Source: Oerskovia flava
Lineage (GTDB): Bacteria; Actinomycetota; Actinomycetes; Actinomycetales; Cellulomonadaceae
Assembly: GCF_026163685.1 (NCBI RefSeq)
Contig: NZ_JAOXSR010000007.1
Span: forward strand, 124,001-188,000
Direction of reading: 5' to 3'
DNA length: 64,000 nucleotides
The translations under genes and the position numbers were made by a program. Below are positions 34,865 to 43,223 of the stretch, piece by piece. Position 1 is the first letter of the stretch. Every line of letters starts with the position of its first letter. A model generated the notes under the pieces. It searched no databases and was not told the origin of the DNA. It saw nothing but the letters and a program-made list of their open reading frames with translations.

Positions 34865-34926
34865 GATTGTAGACAATCAGACGATCAGACACTCGGATTG
34901 TCTGGACGTCCGACAGTCGCTAACGT
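34865..34926 (+). promoter_or_regulatory. ehu promoter with GntR-type operators
   Basis: TTGTCT (34898-34903), 17 nt, TAACGT (34921-34926) is a strong candidate promoter for ehuB, with a leader of about 90 nt. Palindrome 1 is GATTGT-ag-ACAATC (34865-34878). Palindrome 2 is CAGACA-ctcggat-TGTCTG (34886-34904), which overlaps the -35. These resemble GntR/FadR-type sites and are likely bound by the divergently encoded regulator. Confidence 0.7.
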
Positions 34927-35023
34927 AGCCAGCCGTCCCCCGAACGAACCGAGATCCACGATGATCCGGGCCCCTCGACGGCGCCGTGCGCCGAACCGCG
35001 GGTCCGGGTGTCCGAAGGGAACC

Positions 35024-35971
35024 ATGTCCTCCTCCATCACCTCCACGCCTCGTGGCCGCGCGCTCCTCGCCGCCGGTGCCGTCCTCGCCCTGACGACCGT
35101 CGCGGCGTGCACCAGCACCGAGGGCGAGACCGGCGGGGGAGGTGACGGTGCGAGCGCGCTCGAGCAGCTCCAGGAGTCGGGCACCGTCACCGTCGGGTTC
35201 GCCGGCGAGGCCCCGTACAGCTACGAGGACAGTGGCGAGCTCACGGGCGCGACCGTCGCCCTGCACCGCGAGATCTTCGGAGAGCTCGGCATCGAGACCG
35301 TCGAGGGCGTCAACACGGACTTCGGCTCGCTCATCCCGGGTCTGACGGCAGACCGCTTCGACGCCATCAGCGCGGGCATGTCGATCCTGCCCGACCGCTG
35401 CTCGCAGGCCGCCTTCAGCGAGCCCGAGTTCATGTACACCACGGCGTTCCTCGTCCCCGAGGGCAACCCGGACGGTCTGACCGACATGCAGTCCGCCGAG
35501 GCCGCGGGCGTCACGCTCGCGACGATGAGCGGCGCGATCGAGGGCTCCTATGCGAGCGACCTCGGCATCGAGAACCTCGAGGTGGGCACCCCGCAGGACG
35601 GCCTCGACGCCGTCGTCGCCGGCCGTGCGGACGCCTTCGCGCTCACGGGGATCTCGCTCAACACGCTCGCCGAGGGCACCGACGCGCCGATCGAGGTGAC
35701 GGAGTCCTTCGTCGCCGAGATCGACGGCGTTCCGCAGATCGGTGCCGGCGGCACGGTGTTCCGGACGAACGACACCGAGCTCCTCGAGGCCTACAACGAG
35801 AAGCTCGCCGAGATCGTCGCCGACGAGGACCGCTACCTGGAGATCGTCGGTGAGTTCGGCTTCACCGCGGCCGAGCGTCCCGTCGACGGCCTGACGACCG
35901 AGGGCCTGTGCGAGGGCAACCTCGACGACCTGGCCACCGAGCTCGCACCGGAGCTCGGCCTCGACGGCTGA
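35024..35971 (+). CDS. ehuB: Ectoine/hydroxyectoine ABC importer, solute-binding lipoprotein
   Basis: A 315-residue family 3 binding protein. A signal peptide ends in lipobox LTTVAAC. The mature protein has GTVTVGFAGEAPYSYEDSGE, TDFGSLIPGLTADRFDAISA and GMSILPDRCSQAAFSEPEFM, which match EhuB proteins closely. AAGGGA precedes ATG 35024. It heads a unit of binding protein, two permeases and ATPase, the standard ehuBCDA order. The importer supplies ectoines as compatible solutes or nutrients. No ectoine catabolic gene is in the window, so an osmoprotective use is more likely. Confidence 0.9.
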   Translation: MSSSITSTPRGRALLAAGAVLALTTVAACTSTEGETGGGGDGASALEQLQESGTVTVGFAGEAPYSYEDSGELTGATVALHREIFGELGIETVEGVNTDFGSLIPGLTADRFDAISAGMSILPDRCSQAAFSEPEFMYTTAFLVPEGNPDGLTDMQSAEAAGVTLATMSGAIEGSYASDLGIENLEVGTPQDGLDAVVAGRADAFALTGISLNTLAEGTDAPIEVTESFVAEIDGVPQIGAGGTVFRTNDTELLEAYNEKLAEIVADEDRYLEIVGEFGFTAAERPVDGLTTEGLCEGNLDDLATELAPELGLDG

Positions 35972-35979
35972 GGTCCTCG

Positions 35980-36708
35980 GTGTCCGACAATCTCCAGACG
36001 CTCGGCGACGCGCTGCCGAGGCTCGGCGACGCGGTGCTCGTCACCCTTCAGCTGACCCTCGGCGGCGCGGCGCTGGCGTTCGTCCTCGCGCTGCTGCTCG
36101 GCTTCGGCTCGCGCTCGCACCGCGGGGCGGTGCGCGTCCCGTCGCGCGTGGTCGTCGAGTTCTTCCGCGGCACGTCGCTCATCGTCCAGATGTTCTGGCT
36201 CTTCTACGTGCTGCCGGTCTTCGGGTTCCGGCTCGAGTCCCTCGCCTGCGGCGTCCTCGCCCTCGGCCTCAACTACGGCGCCTACGGTGCCGAGGTCGTG
36301 CGCGGGTCGATCAACTCGGTGCCCGCCGGGCAGTGGGAGGCGTCGACGGCGCTGAACCTCGGTCACGTCCACCGCCTGCGGCGGGTGATCTTCCCGCAGG
36401 CATGGGCCCTCATGATCCCCATGTTCACCAACCTGCTCATCCAGCTGCTCAAGGGGTCGGCGCTCGCGACGTACATCCTGCTGCACGACCTCAACTACTT
36501 CACGGAGCAGCTGCGGCGCAGCACGCAGGACACGTTCTTCTCCTTCACCTTCGGCCTGCTGGTGTACTTCGCGATCGCGTACCTCCTCACGCTCGTCATG
36601 AACGCGCTCGAGGTCCGGGCGAAGAACCGGCTGGGCGCCGGACCGACCCTGCGCGAGGTGCTGCGCATCGCGCCCGTGCCCGCGACCGCGAAGGCAGGTG
36701 CCGCATGA
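35980..36708 (+). CDS. ehuC: Ectoine/hydroxyectoine ABC importer permease EhuC
   Basis: A 242-residue polar-amino-acid-type permease with five helices. The EAA loop is INSVPAGQWEASTALNLGHV followed by HRLRRVIFPQA. Early segments VVVEFFRGTSLIVQMFWLFY are conserved in this class. GTG 35980 begins 8 bases after the ehuB stop. It overlaps ehuD by four bases (ATGA at 36705). It should pair with EhuD to make the channel. The order and the EhuB match support the name. Confidence 0.88.
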   Translation: MSDNLQTLGDALPRLGDAVLVTLQLTLGGAALAFVLALLLGFGSRSHRGAVRVPSRVVVEFFRGTSLIVQMFWLFYVLPVFGFRLESLACGVLALGLNYGAYGAEVVRGSINSVPAGQWEASTALNLGHVHRLRRVIFPQAWALMIPMFTNLLIQLLKGSALATYILLHDLNYFTEQLRRSTQDTFFSFTFGLLVYFAIAYLLTLVMNALEVRAKNRLGAGPTLREVLRIAPVPATAKAGAA

Positions 36709-37346
36709 ACGACATCTGGAGCTGGCAGCGTGCGGCCGACGTCCTGCCGCTGCTGCTCGAAGGGTTCCGGATCACGGTGCTGGCGACCGTCGTCGGGATG
36801 GCCATCGCGTCCGTCCTCGGCCTGCTCGTCGCGCTCGTGCGACGCGCGCCGTCCCGCTGGGTCACGCTCCCGGTCGGCTTCCTCGTGGAGTTCATCCGCT
36901 CGACGCCGCTCGTCGTCCAGCTCGTGTTCGTCTACCTCCTCGTCCCCGGGCTGTCGTCCCTGACCATCGGGTTCCTCGTGCTCGGCGTGCACTACGCGAC
37001 GTACATGTCCGAGGTGTACCGCGCGGGGATCGACGCGGTGCCCCGCGGGCAGTGGGAGGCGGCCACGGCGCTGAACCTGCCGCGAGCCCGCACGTGGCGC
37101 GCCGTCGTCCTGCCGCAGGCGATCCGCAAGACGCTGCCGGGTCTGGGCAACTACGCCATCTCCATGTTCAAGGAGACGCCGTTCCTCTTCGCGATCGGTG
37201 TCGTCGAGATGTTCACCGCCGCACAGCAGTACGGCAGCAGCAACTACGCCTACACCGAGGCCATCACGATGGTCGGGATCCTCTTCCTCGCGGCGAGCTA
37301 CCCGACGTCGGTCCTCGTGCGCCGATTGGAGACCCGCCTTGCCTGA
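36705..37346 (+). CDS. ehuD: Ectoine/hydroxyectoine ABC importer permease EhuD
   Basis: A 213-residue permease with five helices, slightly shorter than EhuC. It has VEFIRSTPLVVQLVFVYLLV and the EAA loop GIDAVPRGQWEAATALNLPR. ATG 36705 overlaps ehuC, and the downstream ATPase start lies 43 bases after its stop. It completes the transmembrane part of the importer. As with EhuC, the specificity is inferred from EhuB and gene order. Confidence 0.88.
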   Translation: MNDIWSWQRAADVLPLLLEGFRITVLATVVGMAIASVLGLLVALVRRAPSRWVTLPVGFLVEFIRSTPLVVQLVFVYLLVPGLSSLTIGFLVLGVHYATYMSEVYRAGIDAVPRGQWEAATALNLPRARTWRAVVLPQAIRKTLPGLGNYAISMFKETPFLFAIGVVEMFTAAQQYGSSNYAYTEAITMVGILFLAASYPTSVLVRRLETRLA

Positions 37347-37389
37347 GTCGACCAGCACCACCGCACCCCTGCCCACGACGGAGGACGCC

Positions 37390-38193
37390 GTGACCGACCG
37401 GGACACGACCCCGGCCATCGAGTTCCGGGGCGTCGTCAAGCGCTTCGGGGACAACACCGTGCTCGACGGCCTGGACTTCACGGTGGCCAAGGGTGACCGC
37501 GTCACCCTCATCGGCCCGTCGGGGTCGGGCAAGACGACGATCCTGCGCCTGCTCATGACGCTCGAGGAGTCGAACGGCGGGCTCATCCTCATCGACGGCG
37601 AGCCGTACACCCACGAGATGCGCGGGGGCAAGCGCGTGGCCGTCCCGGAGAAGCGCCGGCGTCAGGTGCGGCGGCGCGTCGGGATGGTGTTCCAGCAGTT
37701 CAACCTGTTCCCCAACATGAGCGTGCTGGAGAACATCATCGAGGCGCCCGTGCACGTGCTCGGCCTCTCGACGGCGCAGGCGGTCGTCCGCGCCGAGGAG
37801 CTCCTGGAGCAGGTCGGTCTCGCGGACAAGCGCGACGCCCGCTGCACCCAGCTCTCGGGCGGCCAGCAGCAGCGGGTGGCGATCGCCCGGGCGCTGGCGA
37901 TGGACCCGGAGATCCTGCTGCTCGACGAGGTGACGAGCGCGCTCGACCCCGAGATCGTCGCCGACGTGCTCGGTGTGCTGCGGGAGGTCGCCGAGACCAC
38001 CGACATCACGATGCTCATCGTCACGCACGAGATGCAGTTCGCCCGCGACGTGTCCAACCGCGTCCTGATGTTCGACCACGGTCGGATCATCGAGGAGGCG
38101 GAGCCCGAGGTGATCTTCACGGCGCCCCGCGAGGAGCGCACGCAGCAGTTCCTCAGCGCCGTCCTGGGCGAGGACACCGCCGACCGCTCGTGA
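37390..38193 (+). CDS. ehuA: Ectoine/hydroxyectoine ABC importer ATPase EhuA
   Basis: A 267-residue ABC ATPase of the polar amino acid importer group. Walker A GPSGSGKTT, Q-loop VFQQFNLFPNMS, signature QLSGGQQQRVAIARAL, Walker B ILLLDEVTSALD and switch His in VTHEM are intact. GTG 37390 was chosen because GGAGGAC precedes it by 5 nt. A TTG at 37339 would overlap ehuD but add an unrelated Ser/Thr-rich extension. It ends the ehu unit and is followed at once by a strong terminator. Confidence 0.92.
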   Translation: MTDRDTTPAIEFRGVVKRFGDNTVLDGLDFTVAKGDRVTLIGPSGSGKTTILRLLMTLEESNGGLILIDGEPYTHEMRGGKRVAVPEKRRRQVRRRVGMVFQQFNLFPNMSVLENIIEAPVHVLGLSTAQAVVRAEELLEQVGLADKRDARCTQLSGGQQQRVAIARALAMDPEILLLDEVTSALDPEIVADVLGVLREVAETTDITMLIVTHEMQFARDVSNRVLMFDHGRIIEEAEPEVIFTAPREERTQQFLSAVLGEDTADRS

Positions 38194-38198
38194 CCGCC

Positions 38199-38226
38199 GG
38201 GGGCCGGCGCCTTCGCGCCGGCCCCC
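38199..38226 (+). terminator. Terminator of the ehu unit
   Basis: A perfect 12-bp stem, GGGGGCCGGCGC and its complement, with a CTTC loop, five bases after the ehuA stop. No U-run follows. Confidence 0.85.
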
Positions 38227-38257
38227 GCCCGGGCGCTAGGCTGTCGCCCGTCCCATC

Positions 38258-38330
38258 GCGCCTGTAGCTCAGGGGATAGAGCACCGCTCTCCTAAAGCGG
38301 GTGTCGCCAGTTCGAATCTGGCCAGGCGCA
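38258..38330 (+). tRNA. tRNA-Arg (anticodon CCT)
   Basis: A 73-nt cloverleaf. Acceptor GCGCCTG pairs with CAGGCGC, the D arm is GCTC-aggggataGAGC, and the anticodon stem CCGCT/AGCGG holds loop CTCCTAA with anticodon CCT. The T arm is GCCAG-TTCGAAT-CTGGC. The gene does not encode the full CCA end. A TAGGCT box at 38237-38242 is a likely -10. Reads AGG codons, rare in this genome. Confidence 0.97.
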
Positions 38331-38373
38331 CCGTCCTGTCGCCGGATCGCCCTCGTGCGTCCGTCAGCACCAT

Positions 38374-38398
38374 GCCCTCGCCCTGACGGGGCGAGGGC
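38374..38398 (+). terminator. Terminator after tRNA-Arg
   Basis: GCCCTCGCCC and GGGCGAGGGC form a perfect 10-bp stem with a 5-nt loop, 43 bases after the tRNA, followed shortly by CATTTTCG. Confidence 0.8.
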
Positions 38399-38782
38399 GC
38401 ACGCATTTTCGTCCGTATTCCCAGCGGGCGCTCAGGAATGCGCTCGTTGGACAGGTCATATGGACACTCGTCCAGTTTCACCCGCTGGACCGCTCCTGGA
38501 CGTTTGACGAGCGGGTGCGGGCCGGTGCAGACTAATCACCGACGGCGCACATCGCCTGCCCCCTGCGCGGTGTGCGCCGTCTTTACTCTTCTTCGGTGAC
38601 GTCTCCCGAATTCCCCACCTGGATTGTTGTCCAGAGCATTCTTTCCCCTCAGGCGCGATGCCGTCGACCGGCGCTGATCGGCCGCCCGGTGCCCGTCGCC
38701 CGGTCCCGGATCCTCGTGTGAATCGGTGTCCGTCGGCGTGCCGATGCCCTCCCCGGGCGCCACGGCGTCTAGCGTTCTGAGG
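38399..38782 (+). other. Gene-free region with an orphan terminator, possible small RNA
   Basis: About 380 bases, less G+C-rich than neighbours. A 15-codon frame 38460-38507 (MDTRPVSPAGPLLDV) is the only small frame with even a weak ribosome site. TTGACG at 38504-38509 with a weak CAGACT at 38528-38533 could be a promoter. Then comes the terminator-like hairpin 38541-38581. The last 200 bases before the helicase-like gene hold a TAGCGT box at 38770-38775. No protein gene is supported. Confidence 0.5.
38541..38581 (+). terminator. Orphan Rho-independent terminator with C-rich loop
   Basis: GACGGCGCACA (38541-38551) pairs perfectly with TGTGCGCCGTC (38571-38581), and TTTACTCTTCTT follows. Inside, CGC/GCG closes a loop CTGCCCCCT. 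No gene ends just upstream on either strand, so it may end a small RNA. Confidence 0.7.
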
Positions 38783-41700
38783 GTGACCGCCGCCGCACGT
38801 GACGCATCTGCCGCCCGGAGCGTGGCCGATCCTGATCGGCTGCGCGACGACCACCCGACCGAGCACGCGCTCGACCCCTCGTCCGAGGTGCCGGACGACG
38901 CGACCGGCCGCCCCCAGGCGCCACCGCGCCGCCCGGTCCTCGTCGCCGCTCCGACCGACGCCGAGCTCGTCGATCACGCCGTCGAACGCTGGCGCCAGGG
39001 TCTCGTCGAGCTGGCGGGCGGATCGTCGCTCGCGGACGTCGGGCTGCTGGGGGAGGCTGTCGTCGACCTCACCGCCGCGCACCCGTCCGGCATCGCCCAG
39101 CTCTTCGCGGGCCGACCGACCCGGCTGTCCAACCTCTTCCGCGAGGGCGGCTCCCTGCCCGCCGCGCGCCGTCGTGCACGTGCGGTGGTCGTCCGCGCCC
39201 AGGAGCACGCCCAGCGCTACGGCGTCTCGCCGACGTACCTCGCGATCGGGGTCGCGACGTGGAGCGAGGAGGGCGCGTCACGCCTCCCGGAGGACGACGT
39301 CGCCGCGCTGGCCCGGGCGACCGGTCACCACCGGGACGTCCCCGAGCAGGCTCCCCAGCTCACGGCGGCCCCGCACGGGCCGACCGACGCGCACGACCCG
39401 GAGAGTGCCGACGGGCAGGGGACGGGGTCCGACCGCCCGGACGGCACGACCGAGCCGGACGTGCACGCCCCGCGCACCGCCCGGGCGCCGGTGCTCCTGC
39501 GGCCCCTGACGATCACCCCGCGCGGCGACGGCGAGACGGACTACGAGCTGACGCTCGAGCCGACCGCGGAGATCAACCCCACCCTCGCGCGCACCCTCCG
39601 GGGGCACGGCGCCCTGCTCGATCCCGTGGCGCTCGCCCGGTCGACCTTCACCGGGTCGGGCTTCGACCCGTCCGACGCGCTCCAGCGGGTCACCGCGCTC
39701 GGGCGTGCGGTGCTCGGGGACTTCGCGCTCGACCACCGCCTGCTCGTCGGGACGTTCGTCCACCCCGGGCAGGTGCTCGTCGACGACCTCGACGAGATCT
39801 CGGCCGGCCTGGACCGGCACGAGGTCGTCGCCGCGGTCGCCGGCTCCGACAAGGCCGCGCGCTCGCTCGCGCGCGAGCTGCCCGCCCCGCCCGTCGGAGA
39901 CGCCGACCCGGCCCTCGAGCGCGGTGTCGGCGACCTCGGCGCGTCCCAGCGCCACGTCGTCGACGCCCTCGCCACCGGCAGCCACCTGTTCGTCGACGCG
40001 CCCGCAGGGTCCGACGTCGCGGGCACCCTGGCCGCGGTCGTCGCCGAGGCCGCGGCGAGCGGACGCAACGTCCTCTACGTGCCGGGGCACCGGCGCGCGG
40101 CCGACGCGCTCACCGCCCGGCTCGACGCGCTCGGGCTCGGTGGCCTGCTGCTCGACGTCGCGCCCGAGCCGACGTGGCGCACGGCCGTCTCCCACCGCCT
40201 GCTCAGCGCGATGGCGGCGGAGCCCGAGCACATCGACGACGACGCCGTCGCGCGGGTCCGTGACGCGCTGCTCGGTGCGCGTGCCCAGCTCTCGGGGTAC
40301 ATCGGTGCGCTGCACCTCGTGCGCGACCCCTGGAAGGTCTCCGCCTACGACGCCCTGCAGGCGCTCGCGCGCCTCACCTCGGAGCGGCCGGCGCCGTCCA
40401 CGACCGTCCGGCTCGCGCCCGACGTCGTGCTGGACATCGGCCCCCTGCGCCGTGGTGAGCTCGCGCAGGACCTGGTCCGCGCCGCCGCTCTCGGCGCCTT
40501 CACGCTCCGCGCGACGTCGACCCCCTGGTACGGCGCGAACCTCACGTCGGGCGCGGAGGCCGCGGACACGCTGGTGCGCATCGAGCGGGTCGTGCACCAG
40601 ACGCTCCCCGGTCTGCGGGAGCAGGTCACGCAGGTCGCCGCCACCACGGGGCTCGTGCCCGCCACGACCGTGCGCCAGTGGGGCGACCAGCTCCGGATGC
40701 TCGCCGGGATGCGCGGCACGCTCGACGTGTTCCAGCCGCTGATCTTCGAGCGCACCGCCCAGGACATGGTCAACGCCACGGGCACGCGCCAGTGGCGCAC
40801 CGAGCACCGGATCGAGATGGGATGGTTCCTGCGCCGCCGGCTGCGCAAGCAGGCCAAGGACATGGTCCGTCCGGGCGTGCGTGTCGAGGACATGCACAGC
40901 GCCCTGCAGGAGGTCCAGGCGCAGCGCGCCGTCTGGCAGGCCCAGTGCCCGCGCGGCGGCTGGCCGACGCTGCCCTCGGGCCTCGCCGCGATCGAGGACA
41001 CCTACGAGGCCGTGCGCATCGACCTGGAGGACCTCGAGCCGGTGCTCGCGCCGACGCTCGGGGGCACCGCGCTGCTCGACACCCCGCTCGCCGACCTCAC
41101 GGCGCGGCTGACGGCGCTCGCCGAGGACGACGAGTCCCTCGAGAACCTCCCGGAGCGCACCGCGCTGCTGCGCCGGCTGCGCGAGGCCGGGCTCGGGGAC
41201 CTGCTGGCCGACCTCACGGCGCGACGCGTCGAGGGCGACATCGTCGCCGCCGAGCTGGACCTCGCCTGGTGGAGCTCGGTGTTCGAGCAGATCCTCGCGC
41301 AGGCGCCCGCCCTGGCGACGCAGGACGGTGCGGGGCTCGAAGCGCTCGCCGGCCGGTTCCGCGAGCTCGACCGGCAGCACATCGCGTCGCTCGCGGCTCC
41401 CGTGCGGGCTGCCGTCCGGGAGCACCTCGGGACGGCGATGCGCGAGCACCGCGTCGAGGCCGAGGCCCTGTTCACCGAGCTGCTCGAGGGCCGCCTGACG
41501 AGCCTGCGCGACGTGGCCGAGCGGTTCGGCCCTCTGCTGCGGCGGCTGCGGCCGTGCGTCATCGCGACGCCCACGCTCGTACCGCACCTGTTCGACACCC
41601 CGCGCACGGTCGACGTCGTGGTGCTCGACGCCGTCGAGCACGTGCCGGTCGAGCTCGTCCTGTCCGCGGTCGCGCGCGGCCGCCAGGTCGTCGTCGTCGC

Positions 41701-42898
41701 GGACCCGCGGGTCGCGTCGAGCACGGCCGTGCCCGAGCTCGCCCGCGTCCTGCCGCGGGTCGCCCTGGAGGTCGACGGCACCCGCCGGGACGCCGGGCTC
41801 ACCGACTTCCTCGTCCAGCACGGCTACGCGGGCGTCCTGCGCCCCACCCCGCAGCCGCGCGCCGAGGCGCTCGTGCACCTCGACCTCGTGCCCGGTACGG
41901 GGATGCCCGACGCGACGTCGGGCGCGGTGGAGAGCACCCAGGCCGAGGTCGACCGCGTCGTGGAGATCGCGATCGAGCACGCGCTGACCCGGCCCGAGGA
42001 GTCGCTGGGGATCGTCACGGTCTCCGCCCTGCACGCCGACCGCGTCCGCGAGGCGCTGCTCGTGGAGGTGCGGCAGAACCCCGCCCTCGCGGGCTTCTTC
42101 TCCGCGTCCCGGGCCGAGCCCGTGGTCGTCTCGGAGCTGACCGGCGTCGCCGGGCTCACGCGCGACACCATCGTGCTCTCTGTCGGGTTCGGCAAGACGC
42201 CGCACGGCCGCGTCCTGCACCGCTTCGGCGTGCTCAACCTGCCGGGCAGCGAGGCGATGCTCCTCGACACCGTCTCCTCGACCCGCCGGCGTCTGCACGT
42301 CGTCACGTGCTTCACCGCCGAGGACCTCGACCCCGACCGCCTGCGCGGACCGGGCGCCAAGCTCCTTGCCGACGTGCTCGACCTCGCGGCCCGGCGGGAC
42401 GGCGTGGCCGACCAGGTCGCCCTCGGGAACGGCGTCGACGTCGGGGGCAACCCGGACCGTCTGGTGATCGACCTCGCGGAGCGGCTCTGGCGCGCCGGAC
42501 TGGCCGTCGAGACCGACTACGGTACGGGCGACGGGGACCGGATCCCGCTCGTCGTCGGGCACCCGGACCTCCCGGGCGAGCTGCTCGTCGCCGTCCTCAC
42601 GGACGACGCCGCCTACACCGCCGAGCCGAGCGTGCGTGTGCGCGACCGCCAGCTGGCCGAGCGGCTGCAGCGGGCCGGATGGGTCGTCTCCCAGGTCTGG
42701 TCGGCGGCTGTGTTCCTCGACCCGGGCAAGGAGGCCGAGCGCATCCGCCGGGTGGTGCACGCCGTGCGGGACGCCCGGCTGCCCGAGACCGGCGGGATCA
42801 CCCCGAAGAGCGTGGTCGTGCCCGTGCTCGACGACGACGCGGTGCACGCGGCGGACGACGAGGTCCCCGGGGGAGAGGGCCCCGTCGGCGTCGTCTGA
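38783..42898 (+). CDS. DUF4011 / degenerate SF1 helicase / Vsr-like nuclease-fold protein
   Basis: A 1371-residue protein with the layout of the large DUF4011-SF1 helicase-MTES_1575 family. The DUF4011-like part (residues about 60-300) has QRYGVSPTYLAIGVATWSEE and APVLLRPLTITPRGDGETDY. Helicase lobes follow. The Walker A position reads VDAPAGSDVAGT (residues 404-415) with no Lys. Walker B reads VVVLDAVEHVP, with Ala at 950 for the usual Glu. Motif III reads VADPRVASS, and motif VI reads SSTRRRL. The C-terminal nuclease fold (about 1230-1340) keeps RDRQLAERLQRAGWVVSQVW but lacks the usual acidic cluster. Probably a non-enzymatic member of the family. GTG 38783 is 7 nt after TAGCGT, so leaderless. 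Its role is unknown. Confidence 0.8.
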   Translation: MTAAARDASAARSVADPDRLRDDHPTEHALDPSSEVPDDATGRPQAPPRRPVLVAAPTDAELVDHAVERWRQGLVELAGGSSLADVGLLGEAVVDLTAAHPSGIAQLFAGRPTRLSNLFREGGSLPAARRRARAVVVRAQEHAQRYGVSPTYLAIGVATWSEEGASRLPEDDVAALARATGHHRDVPEQAPQLTAAPHGPTDAHDPESADGQGTGSDRPDGTTEPDVHAPRTARAPVLLRPLTITPRGDGETDYELTLEPTAEINPTLARTLRGHGALLDPVALARSTFTGSGFDPSDALQRVTALGRAVLGDFALDHRLLVGTFVHPGQVLVDDLDEISAGLDRHEVVAAVAGSDKAARSLARELPAPPVGDADPALERGVGDLGASQRHVVDALATGSHLFVDAPAGSDVAGTLAAVVAEAAASGRNVLYVPGHRRAADALTARLDALGLGGLLLDVAPEPTWRTAVSHRLLSAMAAEPEHIDDDAVARVRDALLGARAQLSGYIGALHLVRDPWKVSAYDALQALARLTSERPAPSTTVRLAPDVVLDIGPLRRGELAQDLVRAAALGAFTLRATSTPWYGANLTSGAEAADTLVRIERVVHQTLPGLREQVTQVAATTGLVPATTVRQWGDQLRMLAGMRGTLDVFQPLIFERTAQDMVNATGTRQWRTEHRIEMGWFLRRRLRKQAKDMVRPGVRVEDMHSALQEVQAQRAVWQAQCPRGGWPTLPSGLAAIEDTYEAVRIDLEDLEPVLAPTLGGTALLDTPLADLTARLTALAEDDESLENLPERTALLRRLREAGLGDLLADLTARRVEGDIVAAELDLAWWSSVFEQILAQAPALATQDGAGLEALAGRFRELDRQHIASLAAPVRAAVREHLGTAMREHRVEAEALFTELLEGRLTSLRDVAERFGPLLRRLRPCVIATPTLVPHLFDTPRTVDVVVLDAVEHVPVELVLSAVARGRQVVVVADPRVASSTAVPELARVLPRVALEVDGTRRDAGLTDFLVQHGYAGVLRPTPQPRAEALVHLDLVPGTGMPDATSGAVESTQAEVDRVVEIAIEHALTRPEESLGIVTVSALHADRVREALLVEVRQNPALAGFFSASRAEPVVVSELTGVAGLTRDTIVLSVGFGKTPHGRVLHRFGVLNLPGSEAMLLDTVSSTRRRLHVVTCFTAEDLDPDRLRGPGAKLLADVLDLAARRDGVADQVALGNGVDVGGNPDRLVIDLAERLWRAGLAVETDYGTGDGDRIPLVVGHPDLPGELLVAVLTDDAAYTAEPSVRVRDRQLAERLQRAGWVVSQVWSAAVFLDPGKEAERIRRVVHAVRDARLPETGGITPKSVVVPVLDDDAVHAADDEVPGGEGPVGVV

Positions 42899-42922
42899 TC
42901 CCGTCCGCGAGACACTGGTGCC

Positions 42923-43165
42923 ATGACCGACCTGCCCGACGACGCCCCCGACCCTGCCGACCCGTCCGAGCCCGGGCGTGCGGCCGGGTCCGGGCGGCGC
43001 GAGATCCCGCGTCGCCCGCGCCGGGTGGTGCGGCGCGGCACCGAGACGTCGGCCGTCGACGGCGCCAGCGGCGACGAGCGCGGGACGTGGGGCGAGAGCG
43101 GGCCCGTCGACGGGTCCGGCGCCAACGACGAACGGCTGCGCCGGGACGTCCCACCGCACTGGTGA
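42923..43165 (+). CDS. Small acidic/basic disordered protein with conserved C-terminus
   Basis: An 80-residue protein without hydrophobic segments. The first half alternates Asp/Pro/Glu with an Arg-rich patch (REIPRRPRRVVRRG), and the end is NDERLRRDVPPHW. Short actinobacterial proteins with very similar ends are often found and are uncharacterised. ATG 42923 lies 6 nt after GACACT, in the leaderless spacing seen elsewhere here. Codon use matches its neighbours. It follows the helicase-like gene by 24 bases and may be co-transcribed with it. Function unknown. Confidence 0.65.
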   Translation: MTDLPDDAPDPADPSEPGRAAGSGRREIPRRPRRVVRRGTETSAVDGASGDERGTWGESGPVDGSGANDERLRRDVPPHW

Positions 43166-43223
43166 GCGCCCTGGCGCAGCCGGTGTGCTGGTCGGCCCGG
43201 CCCGTGCCGGTCCTGACCGTGGG

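Noticed and set aside
38258-38330. tRNA-Arg as an integration site for a genomic island
   Set aside because: No duplicate of the tRNA 3' end was seen downstream and no integrase is present. Codon use of the downstream genes matches the rest of the window.
39278-43159. Very long minus-strand open frame (about 1290 codons) opposite the helicase-like gene
   Set aside because: It is composed of Arg/Gly/Val/Asp-rich sequence without any family features. The plus-strand frame has real domain motifs. Such mirror frames are a by-product of high G+C codon bias.
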